Source: Talpa occidentalis (Eukaryota > Chordata > Mammalia > Eulipotyphla > Talpidae). Taken from it: DNA of 64,000 nucleotides. Shown here piece after piece: positions 1-13,525 of the stretch; position 1 is the first letter of the stretch, and each line of letters opens with the position of its first letter. The position numbers and the translations under genes were made by a program. Under the pieces are notes generated by a model. That model was not told the origin of the DNA, made no database searches, and worked only from the letters and a program-made list of their open reading frames with translations. The stretch is from the NCBI RefSeq assembly GCF_014898055.3, contig NW_023604295.1, forward strand, positions 141,514,676-141,578,675, given 5' to 3'.

Positions 1-2485
1 CATGCGGTAGGGCTGTGAGTGTCCCTTACTCACTCCTAGCTGAAACATGCTTCGAGCCTTGCTGGACACTATAGTATGGGCCCTCCAGAATTGTGTTCTC
101 ATGGGTCATCATGAACATTATAGGCTGCAAGGAATGATGTGCACGCTCATTATGCGTATTTCCTCTGGTCTGTGTGTGATTCATTGTCCCATTGGGCTTC
201 ATTTAGGAAATACATGTTTAAACTTCTTCAACGTAGAAATAAGGAACAGAGAAGTGCAACAGAATACAAGATCTCATTCACTTTATAAAATATATCACAG
301 GACCCATTTGTGGCAGTCACAATACCACCCAACTTCTATTTATGCCAATTAAAAACAACCCTCAAACTAATTATTGCAACATGAACAGTTGTATAAGATA
401 GTGACAGAAATAACTAGCTTGTCTTCAAATCTGTCCCTCTTATTCCTGGACAAGCCTGAACTTTTCCCATGCTCTTGATGGCTGTTCGTGCCAGACAGGG
501 AAGTCTGACAATGGGATGTTTTTAGAAGTGATGTGAGTCAATTTCAGATCGAGACCATAAGAACTTTCATGTGTGACCATATTCTTTCCTCTGGAATCCA
601 TATGTTTAAGATTGTAGATCTATAAAAGGAAGGATTTTTTAGCCCAGGTTCCTGATCCTCCTAGAAAATATGTACCCATCTATCTAGTTAATCAGCTTAG
701 ATTTACTAAATAAGAAATAAAATGCTACATACTTAATCTATTGTACTTTCAAAAAAAATTTCCTTCTTGTTACTGTCTAGCTTTACATAATTAATTTACT
801 AACAATTTCAAGAATCAGATGGATAGTTCCTTTTTGTTGTGCTCATAAAGAAGCTGAGATCTGAAATGAGATCCGAATACAATACAATGAAGTCTTAACA
901 ACTGGGAATAGCATATAAATTTTCTGAGTTTGGGTTGCTTTTCCTATTAATATATTGGATTAATTGTAACCTGTTTCAAAATTAATTGTAACCTGTTTGA
1001 AGCATGACTAAGTATAAAATTTGAAGGCACATGAAGGCATATTATGCCCAGATTTAATTGTTTATCCTAGTTTTGCATTGTTGTTGACAAATCACCAAAT
1101 GACTCATAATCTCCTTCTTAAAGAACAGGTGTTCTATAAAAAGAATCTTTATTTGGAATTTTGTGTTTGGTCCCATTCTCTGATTCAACATGAGGTGAGC
1201 ATAGCTTGGCCCAAACTGGTCATTTCCATTTTCCCTCTATTACCTTGTTGTCAGTGTTATGTCAGATGGGGCATAAAAGTGGACATTGAACTTGTGACCT
1301 AGAGATTTGCCAAAATCAACTGGCAATATTAGGTCAGCTCAAGGCAGCAGATTGAAATTGAAGTTGAATTCTGTTTGGATTGGTGAAATTAGAAAACCCA
1401 GAGCGAGAAGTGGTGAAGAAGCCAAAGGGGAAGAGGTTAAAGGAATTCTGTAGATAAGGAAATGATAGCATACAGACTTTTTTATGTGGTCCCAGGATGA
1501 GCTTAAATGATTTGGATGGCTTTACTTGCAGGTATTAGAGAGGAAAAATGTGGTTAGCACTGTGAGTTCACTGAGATCAGGGAGTGGGTTACAGAAAATC
1601 TCAAAGGTACCTGTATCTAGAAGAAAATGTGCCTTGGGAAACGAATTGTTACCTGAGCCTGCTGTGTGGATCTTCCTCAATGGCTATTGAACACAAACAA
1701 CATGTCCTTATTTGTCCTGATGCTTTATAACAATTGGATATTCTTTTTAGGCTTCCCATATTAAGTGACTTCTCCCCTGTAAATATTTTAGGGATCAGCA
1801 AAAGTTGTATCATTAATATCAAAGTGACTATTTGCCAATCTGCTTCTCAAAGGCTTTCTAAATGACTATGAATGCATATGAAAATAATTTAATTTATTTT
1901 TTGTGGTCTTCTGATAAAATAGCATAATCAAAGGGATACTATGTATTATTTCAGGTGCTATGACATTGTTCTGCCTCAATATATATTATTCATGTTGATA
2001 GCTTCAACTCAGAAATTTTGAGAGAAATCTCATACATCTATTCAGATTTACACATTTTTACAATATTTTAAAATCTGTGTTTCTCACAGGTACAATTACT
2101 GTGAAGGTGGCCAGGGGAAGAAAAAAAAATCCTCAATCTTGAATAAAATTTGTTGTTGTGACTGAAACTTCTTCACTAAGTAGGGCACATGGAGCTCACT
2201 TAGATCATACAAAACATCCCCCTGAGTTTTATGCCTTCTCCACGAGCTCCCAAGAGCTCTTTATACTACTCTCAATCTCTCACTCTATGTTTTACTGCTT
2301 TGGTTTCATCCTAACAAACTTAGATTTCCATCCTCACCCAAAAAATAATCTTTTCATCCCACAATTCTTTTTTTTTACCTCTCGCTGTCCACCATGTTCC
2401 ACAGGAAAGAATTATACCCCTACCTATACTTCTTAACTGTCTACCACTTCTTTCATTTGTAATCTTGCTTTTGCCCCTACCACTA
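1..2485. other. Unique AT-rich non-coding DNA
   Basis: No gene, RNA gene or recognisable young transposon is visible. Open frames are under about 100 codons and have no recognisable domain. The only local structure I noted is a short direct duplication near 959-998. Confidence 0.6.
959..998 (+). repeat. 18-bp direct duplication
   Basis: The unit attaattgtaacctgttt occurs at 959-976 and again, identical, at 981-998, a period of 22 bp. It looks like a simple slippage or tandem duplication. Confidence 0.85.
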
Positions 2486-2755
2486 TTTTTTTAAAGATTT
2501 ATTTGTTTATGCATACAAGAGCTGGGATGTAGGCCAGAGGTGTGGGGGATGAGAAGATTCACAAGAGACAGAGTGGGGAGCAGAACAGGCCGATCCACTG
2601 AAATATACTGCTGAGGGGCGCAGCGGGTGAGGCAGGAGAGGTCTGCTGCACCATGTGGGTCAGGTCCCTGGCTGGGAATTGAACTCATGCCACATCACCT
2701 GGCTGCCAATAATTTGATAGCACTGAGGCTTTGACCCCCACACCACCAGGGAGGG
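2486..2755 (-). mobile_element. tRNA-derived SINE, older group
   Basis: A minus-strand SINE. The complement of its A-rich tail (tttttttaaagatttattt) is at the low-coordinate end and the tRNA-like head at the high end. The B-box region reads as gagttcaattcccagcc on the minus strand near 2675-2692. The segment just inside the head has drifted or been replaced (about 2695-2740). I could not define a confident target-site duplication, which fits an old copy. Confidence 0.85.
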
Positions 2756-2839
2756 ACCTAGAATTAATTCTTAATACCCTTTCTTTCCTTTCCTATCCTC
2801 TATAGTTTTCACCTACCACTATATCTCCCTAATTGCTAT

Positions 2840-3245
2840 AATACACTATTGTCCAAATTTTTACATCAGGCCACCCTCAGCCTCCAGATCTCTGGTTGTA
2901 CACTGTCAAAGATTTGGGTACTTTTTATTCAATATCGTCATCTTGCATCAAATTAATTACATCACTCCAACTCATGTCCTTCGTCTGCAATTTTTTAAGA
3001 TTCTAATCCAATCTGTGTACCAGGACCTGATTATTGCTGCTACAGCTATTTAAAATAAGCTACTCAGAAGTGTTCAGAGGCTCCAATTATCTAAGAATTA
3101 TAAGACCTGTAACTTTGCATTCAAGGCTTCTTGCAGCCTGACCTACATCTACTTTTACCTCTTTATCTTCAAGAACTCATCCTCATGAACATGTTTTGAT
3201 TATTCTAGAGAACATTTACCATACTTTACAGCTCTGGGCATACTA
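2840..3245 (+). mobile_element. L2-like LINE 3' remnant
   Basis: The stretch around 3105-3175 (tgcattcaaggcttcttgcagcctgacc and onward, read in parts) follows the typical L2 3'-end order: GCATTCAAGGC, then a CTGACCTAC block, then a pyrimidine-rich segment. Similar low-level resemblance extends upstream to about 2840. Recognised from memory of the family, so the boundaries are approximate. Confidence 0.5.
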
Positions 3246-3784
3246 TGTCAATGACTGAAATGTATTACATTCAGATGTAGTAACTTTTTAAGATAATTTA
3301 TAATTACATGGATTGTCCCTGCATAGATTGCTCATGGGATCCACACAAAACATCTATTGCATTTTACTTTTGATAACATTAACTTTTTCTCAATGAACTG
3401 TCAGTTTGTTCAACCAAAAATTCCTGTCATTCTTCACTCATTTTGAGACTCCTGTAGCTATTTAAGGTTTGCTAATATAAGAAACTATGTGTTTGCATAT
3501 GATTTTTGTGCTGCCATTTTATAAATTGACAACTATATACAAAGTGAGAATCTTGGAGTTCACTAAACTTGGCCTGAGAATCCTATTTTATTTGCTGATA
3601 TATAGAAGAAACTGCAAAGTCCTTTAGTGTTAAAAGTCAGCAGAGCCAAAATTATTTACAGCTGTTAAATAACAGCACACCAATATCTCAGAAGGCATAA
3701 GAAGGGGTTTATTTGTAACCTGCCTATAGAAGCCAGCTAGTCAGAAGAAATATTTAAAAGTCTTAAGCCAATATTTCTATTATA

Positions 3785-4093
3785 AATAATTATTACCCAC
3801 TTTGGGGGCCTCCTTGGTGGCACAAGGGGTTAAGTCTCAGCACTGTGGAGCTCTCTGCAGCCACTGCAGCATGAGTTCAATCCCTGCCCAGGTAGCTGAC
3901 CCACGTGGCATAGCAGGCTTCTCCTGTCTCCCCGCTGTTCCCCTCAGCAGTGTATTTCAGTCATTCCACCAGTTCTGCTCCCCACTCTTTCTCTGGTGAA
4001 TCCTCACAACCCCCACCCCTGCACCTCTGGCCTACACCCCAGCTCTTATATGTAAATAAATAAAGCAAATGTTTGAAAAATAATTACTACCCA
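3785..4093 (+). mobile_element. tRNA-derived SINE with 15-bp target-site duplication
   Basis: A plus-strand SINE body of about 3804-4078, with head ggggcctccttggtggcac, B-box-like gagttcaatccc, and tail tgtaaataaataaag. It is flanked by aataattattaccca (3785-3799) and aataattactaccca (4079-4093), which agree at 14 of 15 positions. Older diagnostic group. Confidence 0.92.
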
Positions 4094-5578
4094 ATTAGTA
4101 TATTGATGTGATTGTATGTTACAATGTTTTTTTTTAAAGAATGATTATATTTTAATTCTTTCTACTCCAACTGAAATATGGTAATAAAGATAAGTCATGG
4201 AATATTAAGACTTTTTATTTACAAAATGCAATTTGGAATGACAAATCCTTCATTCTCAGATAATGACTCTAAGATGAAGTGTGTATGGGCTTAGGAAATA
4301 GATATACTCATCTGAAAGCAGCAGTAGTTGTTTGCAAGAAAATACAAAGAGTAGGTAGCTTGCATGCCAGTAAGACATTTATGTGGCAGATGAAAGTATT
4401 GTTCTGTATTTTGCTCAGTGCACCAATTAAATAAGGAAAGGGGAAATCTTGACAATTTAAAAAAATATATACTATGAATATCAACATCATCACTCAACAT
4501 GTTTTAAAAATGTTAGGGACCTAATGAATTTGATTAAAGCAGTTTAATTAAGGTAGAGTCTGCTATGTTGCAACCCCCTTACAGACAAAATAGCTTGGTG
4601 AACAGGTAGTAAGTCCCCAGTGAACTGTGAATATCAAAGTCGGGGAAAATTCTTCATTTTAATGAGCTGCATTTTCTGAGCCCAGACCTCTCCCCTGACA
4701 GGGTGGCTGCAGGAGGCAAAAAGGAAAGTAGTTGTTTTCCTTTGAGACATTCCATTGCTAAATGCTGTGAATGCCAGAAATTAAAATAGTGGCACCGAGA
4801 TTCTTTTTGTCTGCTCTGTCTTGCACTTGCCCTTGGGCTGGAGACTATTGTTAAAAGAAAAGCCAATAATTAAGAGCATTATGCTCATATTCAAAAAACT
4901 ATTATTCCTCTATTTATTCATTCTGTAATAAAAGTTATGTGCTCATTAAAAATTATTATATACAAACAGCTAAATAAAATATAGTGCCCTTCTATTAATT
5001 GATGGTTGTGTTTATAACATGAATACTCTTTACAACCTGAGATGGAAAATTGCACTTACTTCATTGTTTAGAAAATTCACATGATATGCAGAATTGTTAT
5101 TTTCTGAATAGATGCTATTAAATACAACCAGAAGATGAAACAGTCAATATTTATTTTACGGGACTTTCATTTTCTTTAAATTAATTAGAATGCAGTAACC
5201 AGAAATTAAGAGTAGCCATTCTGTCAGTTCTTTAAGAAATATTGTTCATAGTATTAAAGGATATGAAACCAGATATTCAATTATATGATAACTATCGATG
5301 GTCTTTGAAGAGACATCATTTAGATGCAAATACTAATACAAAACACTGAGAAATTGTTGGTGGGCAAAGCAAGGAAATCTTAAGTAATTATATTTGATTT
5401 CAATAAACTTGTCATGAAACTTGGAAGGAAAACTAAACACAATTTCAAAGAAGTACATTTCAAAAGAAATCAGGATAATTACTTTAGTTAGTTAAAAGCT
5501 TAGCTAGTACTTTTGGATTTGCTCCAAGGTACAAGTGACTGCCCAGAGCTAGGACGGTGCTTCATCACAACCATGATC

Positions 5579-5649
5579 ACACACACACATACACGCACAC
5601 ACACACGCACAAATACACTTGTGCACACACATGTGTGCACACACACACC
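5579..5649 (+). repeat. Interrupted (CA)n microsatellite
   Basis: About 70 bp of CA dinucleotides broken by CG, TA and TG steps. The segment near 5621-5641 is close to self-complementary (gtgcacacacatgtgtgcac). Confidence 0.95.
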
Positions 5650-7296
5650 AAAATGATTTATAGCTTCTAAAATTAAAAAGGACTGAAATTGATTTCCCTT
5701 TCTTCAGAATTCTTGATTTGAACTGGTTTACTATCCAGAGGATTGTTGTGCTTAGAAATTTAGGTGTTCTTAATTGTATTATACCTCAGCATCAAATTTT
5801 CCTAGCATTCTATCAGATATGTCCCTGAACTAACTAACTACTGTGTTGAGCTAATGTGTGCTACTATAGGTTGGGATAATGTTACTTGAAGAATGTCCGT
5901 TCAGATTTTCCTCCTGTAATTTTATATTCCAATAATAGACCCTTCTGTTCCGAAATCAAATGGCTGGGCAACTAATTATACAATCATAGACTAGAATGTA
6001 ATCGAGGCTACTAAAGTTTCACAGCCACGGCTGCAATGTTTCATGATGTCAGAAGAGTGCTACAACTTTGAGAAGTCATTATATACCCTGACAGTTTCAG
6101 GGACAACATGACAAATAGGCAGAGACAGTGACAATGACTCCCAGTCACTCAGCCATCAACAGCATTTGATTGGATATTAACAGGACAATCATGAAGGCAA
6201 AAGTGTGCCAGTCTTTCCACAAAAGGTCCAGCATATCCCTATTTGGAAAAACTCATTTATTATAAAGGTATTTGAATTTATTCAGCCATATAGGGTTTGG
6301 TTGCACATGACCAGGGTTAATTTGCTCATTAAGTCTAGACGAGCAGTCTCGTGTCAGTGCTATCAGACTAATTGTGGCCTCTCAGATAATGTTTAGTCTA
6401 GAAGTGTTGTTCTGATAGACTGATCTTCAATATGAACTGTTAGTTCAAAGGTAATAGCAATGCAGAAATACCCATAGTTTTTCACCAATACCCTGATTTA
6501 TCAGCAAAATGGTCATATCTGTTCCTGATTTGTGTGGTGAATTATGCGATACATCTAATAAAATGAGGCATTTTATTGTTCATTAGTACGTTAAGGAAAG
6601 AAAGTCCAGCATTAGCAGTTCTCAAGAAGCATCCAGGATAAAATGAATTGCTAAGATAAATAGCATTAAGCTACTGAACTGTAGTAACTCAAGACTTTTT
6701 TTCAGGGAAGGAGGGAGTGAATGGTGCTGGTAGGGATTATATTCTAAATACATAACACTGTATCTTTTCTTTTTTCTTTGCAATTTCATATGATTTATTT
6801 TACAAAATTACAGTTTTTAAACAGTAATATTACTATCATATATTTTGCACACTGCTTCACACAAATTAGGTGCTCAACACACACATATATATATGAATAA
6901 ATGAAAAATAGCTTTGATTGTTGACTATATTTCTGTTATATTCCTAATTTTAGAAAACAGTTAAACCTGGCATTAATGATTTTCTTCATTAATTTATGCA
7001 GTAACACCTTCCCAAATATTTACTAAATTTATTTTTTAACCTGGAGTCCAATCCAAACTATTTGCAACCCCTATTTTACTGTGATTTTTAAAGAAAGTTG
7101 TATGCCTGGTAATGAATTTTTATTATATTATTTAAATCTGTTTTTATGCCCCTTTTCAAACATAATTCCTTTAGGTTATTTGCCAATTTCTGTGTTTGCC
7201 TCCTTTATTTTTCCCTATTTGCTTTTCTGCATGCCATTTTCTTATAGCAAATATTTATCAGGTCCCCACCAGTAAGAAGAAGAAGAAAAAAAAAAC

Positions 7297-7324
7297 CACA
7301 CACACACACACACATGCACACACA
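7297..7324 (+). repeat. (CA)n microsatellite
   Basis: A short CA array with one TG interruption, directly preceded by an AAG/A-rich run (7273-7296). Confidence 0.9.
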
Positions 7325-7644
7325 GCCCTGACCAGACAGTGGTTCCTTAGGGAATCAAAACAAGGTATTATCTGATGATTTTGCAAGCTATCACCCTGTT
7401 ATTTTTCTGTGGCTTGATTACATCTTGACACAGATTATAGCTGCACAAATAATACACAACTGATTCAGACCAACAGACAATATTCATATTAATTTTAGAA
7501 GCAGATAGTCAAGTATAAAAAGCACTTTCCTCTTGTACATTATTTTCTGCATCCAAACTGTCCACAAATCAAAATCATACTTGAAAAAAATACATGTATT
7601 TTCTCTGGAAAAACAATAATGAACAAGAACACAAACACAGCACC

Positions 7645-7664
7645 AAAAAAAAAAAAAAAAAAAA
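7645..7664 (+). repeat. Poly-A run
   Basis: Twenty consecutive A residues. No retrotransposon body was recognised immediately upstream. Confidence 0.9.
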
Positions 7665-7824
7665 CGACAAATGAATAAACAAACACATAGAAGACCTTTA
7701 AGACCTAGCATGGAAAATATTTCTGATATCTGAGGAAATTTTGCAGTAGCATATTGTATATGTGGTTACAATATAACAATGTCTGTCATTATCACAATGT
7801 AATATCTATTTGATGGATAAGAAT

Positions 7825-8066
7825 AATCAGATTCTCTGAGTTTGAATCCCAAACCTACCAATTATTTATTGCATGATACTATCAAGTTGATACTAATTAT
7901 TTTTCTCAATATCTTCATCTCAATATTATCCTCTGTAAAGTGAGGATAATAAAACTACCTACTTTATCAGGGCATTGTGTGGATTAAATAAAGTAGGGCA
8001 TATAAAATGCTCAGCATGTTGCCTGGATATTGTTAGCATTTAATTAATATCAGCTATATTGCATTT
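7825..8066 (+). mobile_element. MIR SINE remnant
   Basis: Shows the MIR order on the plus strand: gagtttgaatccc (B box), a diverged core, tcctctgtaaagtgaggata, cctacttt...agggcattgtgtggatt, and a tail with atgctcagcatgttgcctgg. Diverged, as expected for this ancient family. Confidence 0.7.
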
Positions 8067-8320
8067 ATTAACTATAAGCAATTGAGTTCTTACATATGTT
8101 TAATATATATTTTATGAAAAAATAGTTGATATAGCTTCCAAAATCATATCATGTGTTTTAGACCTTGTGTATAGGAAAGAAAACAGCATATAGTTATTCA
8201 TTATTTTGAAATAAATGTTGACTTATCTCCTTGATAATAAATATGCCAGGTCAGTAAAATCAAGAATATTTACCAAACTTTGTTCTCATTTCTCCCTCTA
8301 CACACAAGTGTGCATGCAAG

Positions 8321-8344
8321 CACACACACACACACACACACACA
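8321..8344 (+). repeat. (CA)n microsatellite
   Basis: An uninterrupted CA array of about 12 units, followed by a short GA/CA-rich stretch. Confidence 0.92.
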
Positions 8345-9264
8345 GAGACACACCCCAGACACACACTCTCTCTATCTACTATCATGTATTTATAATGTAC
8401 TTGTTAATAATCACATGAGAGAGAGAGTAGAGTTGTGAGAATCTTCAAGGTGTCAAGGACCTAAAAGTAAACAGAGCCAAAGCACTATGATCTAGTCTTG
8501 TATTTTTGTTGATTTTTTTCTTAAGAAGCTTGTCCTAGTTACTTAATTTCTCTGTTTTGTCATTTAATTATGAAATTATGAGAAATAGCATATTTATTAT
8601 AAAGCTTACACAAGTACTGTGTGTATTAAAATAATTTTTCTTGTTACTTGAATTCTGTAGACTAAACTTCAAAGATAGAATAAAATGAACAAAAGTAGAA
8701 ATCTAATGTTCAGATGCACAAAATACTTCTAAGTGAATATCATTCCCATCCCTTCACTTACATTGAAGAACTGGGGAGAGAAGAACCCAGTATAGATTCC
8801 ATGGGCTGCGGACTTTACCTGAAATAGGAAATAATGAAGAAAGTCAACTCAGTGGACCAAGCTTTGTGGAAATATAGTGGGGGGAGGTGTGGAAGGAGGA
8901 ACTATCAGAACAGCAGCAGAATAGAAATGTGGAATTTTGACATAATAGACTTCATAGTTTTTCTTTTCTATAGCTCTTATTTGTCACCAGAAATTTTGGA
9001 GGAATTTATTGAAAAGAAAATGAAAAGTAAAGTCAATATGTTAGAAAGAAAGAAAAACAGAGAAGAACTGGAAATGGAAACAACATTGATCTGTCTATTT
9101 TTTTTAAGGTTGTGTAACAACAGCCTTACTTTTTTGGGAGAAATCTTTGTCCATGTGTGAAATTGATGGATGAAGAGGAAAACTGAATGACTGGTCCTGT
9201 AGCTAGGCATACTGTTTTGATATGCTATTACTCTAAGAATATATCCAGATGTTTAAACTTAATA

Positions 9265-9286
9265 CGTGTGTGTGTATGTGTGTGTT
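9265..9286 (+). repeat. (GT)n microsatellite
   Basis: A short GT array interrupted by one AT step. Confidence 0.85.
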
Positions 9287-11319
9287 CCTCCTTCAGAAAG
9301 TATGACAATAGCTTTGTAAAAAGATAATCTGCGGAAAAACCCTGGTCATTAATTCAGTTAGAATGACCTATGAGTAAATGTTGTGTTTAATTCAAAAGCC
9401 ATAAAAAAAAGCTTCAAAGTAATAGAAAGATTATGAACTATAGAAATGATCCCTGAAAGTTAGTCTTAATAGAAAGATAGAGTTGACTTGAGAGGCAACA
9501 CCAAGATAAAAGAACTAAAAAGTATAAAGAGAACTTGTCATTCCATTTAGCACATTGAGAGTAAGGATCTTTATTTCTTTTTTTATCCTAGCAGTAAATG
9601 TGGAAGAGTGAGTGATCTCACTTGTAATTTTTTTTTCTATTTAAATACTTTCAGTTAAAACAGAAAGTGAGTTTAGTATTTGAAATGATGGAACATAAAA
9701 TTTAAATAAAACTGGCAAAGTCAGAATATGGTTAGCTTCTTAGAATCAAAGAATGAATTTGGCTGCCATTGGAATCCCCCTCGCTCTATATGTGATTCCA
9801 TCAACTATTTAAATGAAATGAGTATGTGGTGAGGAACCTCATTTTAGTTATGGAGAACAAGGACACAGCAGTACCTCTTGAAAAAAGGGAATAATATGTA
9901 ACTTTTGTGAGGAAAAGGGCAAACAGGTTGCAAACAGGTTATACACATACAACAGACATGAGGGAGACACAGCTGAGGTAGATTCAAGGGTGTAACATAA
10001 AAAGGGGTAAAGAAATAAGAAAGAAGTTGCATCTGCCTCAATGCAGGCAGGAAAGTCTCCTAAGGATGAAGAAGAGGGAGGTGCTGAGGGCACTTCAGAG
10101 AGAGAAGGAGGGTAAAGACCATCATGTCAAGTTATGATAGAGGACAAAAGAAGAAGGAAACCATCATGAAGCTTGGGGTGCACGGGGTTTCAGTAAGAAA
10201 ACAGCAGGGGAAGGAAAACCCTTGCAGGAGAAAAAAAATCAGAAAACACTTCAGAAGATGCAGTTTTATCTGGCATCTCTAGAAGATGAAAGAGAAGTGG
10301 AGGTAGAGTGTTGAGAAATTAATGGAAGAAATGATTAAAGAGAATGAAAATAACAGGCCCAGTGTGGCTAGAACCAAAGACTGGGAGGAAAAGAATACAA
10401 GAAAGGGGAAGTCACACAACTTGAGGTTAAGGGGAGAGTTAGAACACAGGGCATCAAAGAAGGGGAAGAAGAGGCGCTTTAAAAATCCTCAGAAAGATAA
10501 ATAAATACCACAAGGCAGAATTTAAGGTGGTGACATAATGCCAGTGTCATGAAAAGGAGAGTATGTCGGCTCAAGCAAGAACTCCAATGAAAGGATTAAG
10601 AAGCAAATGATTAAATGACCTACGCCAGACTCTAAGAAGTACCCCACATGAGCGATTTTTCTGAAGAAAAAGATGTGACTGCTGAGCATTCTAAAAAGAC
10701 TTTGAGAGCTGCTTGAGGGTTGTTGTTTAAAAGAAATATGTGGAGTTGAATGTTGTTCTGCAAGCACAATGGAAAAGAAAGGTTTGGTAATGATATTTTT
10801 AAAGAATTAGAAGATGCTCATGGGTGGAGGCTACTGAACACAGATCATAAGATTTTTGTTCAGCGATCTTTCTTCAAAGGCTGGTAGGGTGCCAGGCAGA
10901 CAGATAGCCCTAACTGGCTGGGTCACTTAAGAGAAATCACAGAACTTGCAACAGGAGGGAGCTGGCAAGGATGGTTTTCCTATATGGAGCAAGAATCCTT
11001 GTACATTAGGATGAGGCAGAAAAACAGTGTGTCAGCTGAGACACACATTATTCCACCCTCACTAAAGGCAACAAGCATATGAGAAAATGTTAAAATGATT
11101 TACAAATAGCTAACTGCCTTTCACTTCAGACCCTTTAAAGTTTGCTGTCACGTCAGTTCATATGTGTGAGCATCGGAGGAAACAGTACAATACTGAGTTA
11201 GATACTCTATAGCAAAGCCTTTCTGCGTGTCCAGGGACTCTCCTTCCTACGGGTGGTATAAACGAAAATGTTCAGGCTTTTGCTAAGACAAAGCCTGGAA
11301 TGACTGCCCAGCTGTGTCT

Positions 11320-11475
11320 GAACTTGAACAAATTCTTCCATCTTTCTGAATTTCTTATTCTGTAAAGTGAGTGTGAAAACACATATCATTGCCAGGTTTT
11401 GGTGAAGAATTAGAGATCATATATGCAGTATAAATTTTCTGTTGTGCAAGTCATGGTCTATAAATACTAGCTATA
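11320..11475 (+). mobile_element. Probable MIR remnant
   Basis: ttcttattctgtaaagtgag matches the MIR 'tcatctgtaaaatg' block, followed by a gtgaagaattagaga block in the expected order. Strongly diverged. Confidence 0.4.
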
Positions 11476-12404
11476 TAAAGCACCATGATCAAAAATGTCT
11501 TATGTGTGTTTAAAAATATGTGAGTTCTAGCATGTCCCAGGTCTGTCCTTTGTATGAGCTTGAGTTTTGGAGAAGAGGCCAGAGAAAGGGGTGACAAACG
11601 AGAGCAGTTAATTATCATTGCTATTAAATTGAGATTGGAAATTGCATTGAATAGATTTCTTTTTGGAGCCTTGTTATTTTCCAGGAAACAATAATCATTA
11701 TATTTGGGTGAAAATATGAAGTGTCATCATTGGGAGTTAAATCACTATAGCTTTCTAAAACTGTGAATTCAATGCCAGAAAGTGTTCAAAAATGGACCGA
11801 ATAATTTCCTGGGTATAAAAGAAATTATTGACAAATAAAAATACCAAACTTATACCTGAACTTCCATACTTACTAAATAGTTTCAGTGATGGGACCAAAT
11901 ATTCCACTTACAAGTTAGAATCCAGAGAACCTTGCACATTGTTCTAATGAAATTCAGTCCCATTGATTCTGAGGTCTTCAACTCACATTTAATTTCTGCA
12001 TGTACAATTTAAGTGATTGAAATTGTGTGTGCTTACGTTCTTTTATTTTGGCGTCCTTGAAGTAATTGACCCTGAGTGTTGTTCTGCTAGAACAGGGTCT
12101 GCTTTTGCTTACTATTTTTTCTCAAACACATAATGGCACACATTTATTCCCTAATCCAAAGTAGTCAATTCATAAATATTGACTTAATGAATTAGTAGTA
12201 GAGAAAAGCATGCCTTGCTTTCAATGAATGAATAGATCAAGACATCATCTCATTTAGTATTGGTTACAGTGAAGGAGCTACATGGGATCTGGACCATCCA
12301 GTGCTGATACATTCCTTGAGAAGCTAACAATTTAGTACAAATAAAATCCAGAAACAAAGCCGATCTTAACGTCATAACGTTCAGATGCTATAGACATAAG
12401 AAAT

Positions 12405-12500
12405 GCAGGGGAAATTGTTAAAATGCAGAATTCTCCAACTTATCTAGTAGTTCTGAGGTAAAGCCTAGGATGCTATATTTATAACAGAAGAGTTTTCAGG
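12405..12500 (+). mobile_element. MER5-like hAT DNA-transposon remnant
   Basis: The order aaattgttaaaatgcagaat, then a diverged middle, then aagcctaggatgctatattt follows the MER5 pattern (leave-gene non-autonomous hAT-Charlie element). Short and diverged. Confidence 0.45.
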
Positions 12501-13159
12501 AATTAGAATTGATTTCTTACCATGTTACAAACATACACTTAGAATAATCCTCATAGTTACCAATCATCAATATATAAAGAGGACAGCAAATTTCTTTTAT
12601 TCCCTGATCCATCCAAACAAGTAATACCTAAGCACATGCTACTTTACTTTTTACAATTTAATTAATTGGATTTTTTACTATAAAATTTGCATCATTTTCT
12701 CTTCCTTTTTCTGATTGGAATTATTTTTTCATTGTCTTGTGATGATTTACTTGTGTAGAAGCTATCCTCAAAAGTATTATTCATTATAAGTTAAAGGGGT
12801 ATGCAATATCTATGTATGAAAATTGGTTTAGTAACTCAGAGTCTATCATCTTAAAGGATTTTGCTGTAGCTATGATAATATTTAAGAGCTCATTAATTTA
12901 TCTTTCCATCTGTGTTCCTCTTCATGGAATAAATCAACACACAACATGCATGATTCCATTCAACCATACACTCTTCTCCCCACAATATAGGGTAAGCAAC
13001 TTGCCCAAATTTAGTTCTGTCATGGGGGGGAGCAGTGTCTGAGGAGTATCTCCTCTGTGTCAAAATGATTAAAAAGAATCCAATAAGTAGACACAAGAAA
13101 GAATGAAGGGCCTATAGAAACCCAACAGCAAATAGATGACTAAAACCAAAGTTAAAAAC

Positions 13160-13525
13160 TCAGTCACTTGACGGGATCAAGAAGACGTGTTAAATATACA
13201 CAATGGAATATTACTCAGCAATCAAACAATAATAAACTCATGCAATTTACAGCAGCATGGATGGAGCTGGAAGGGATCATGCTCAGCGAAATAAGCCAGA
13301 AAAAAAAAAAAAGAAAAATACCGAATAGTCTCACTTATAGCAGGAATTTAGAAAACCTAAATAAGGGACCAAGAAAAAGACATTATAATAAAGTAAAAAT
13401 CAAAATCAATGAGCAACTATAAGCCAGAGACACACTACGGGGGTTAGGGAGGGGTGGAGGGATTAGGGTCAAAATGAGGGGGGTGGGAATTGTATGGGGA
13501 AGTATAGCCAAGATGAAAATGCATC
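13160..13525 (+). mobile_element. 5'-truncated LINE-1 3' end
   Basis: Plus-strand copy of the last part of L1 ORF2 and its 3' UTR. It has the characteristic segment acaatggaatattactcagc, then atggatggagctgg, then tctcacttatagcagg, then a G-rich 3' UTR (13436-13500). It matches the same segments of the larger L1 at 14742-16141 in reverse orientation. The ORF2 frame remains open at 13168-13422 only because the piece is short. No A tail or duplication was identified, so it is probably older and trimmed at the 3' side. Confidence 0.9.

Larger units (their letters stand above)
4094..7824. other. Unique AT-rich non-coding DNA with CA arrays
   Basis: No gene seen. It contains the CA arrays at 5579-5649 and 7297-7324 and a 20-base A run at 7645-7664. 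Short open frames such as the one on the minus strand near 4654-4866 show no domain. Confidence 0.6.
8345..12404. other. Unique non-coding DNA with a purine-rich block
   Basis: No gene recognised. The plus strand from about 9830 to 10760 is markedly purine-rich and supports only short lysine/glutamate-rich frames (for example 10322-10504) without a known domain. A diverged MIR-like piece lies at 11320-11475. Confidence 0.55.

Noticed and set aside
8834..9160. 108-codon plus-strand frame
   Set aside because: No domain, low-complexity Lys/Glu-rich middle, and a competing minus-strand frame of similar length; expected by chance in AT-rich DNA.
5579..9286. Several CA/GT arrays as a regulatory cluster
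   Set aside because: Ordinary mammalian microsatellites, with no shared flanking motif or spacing.
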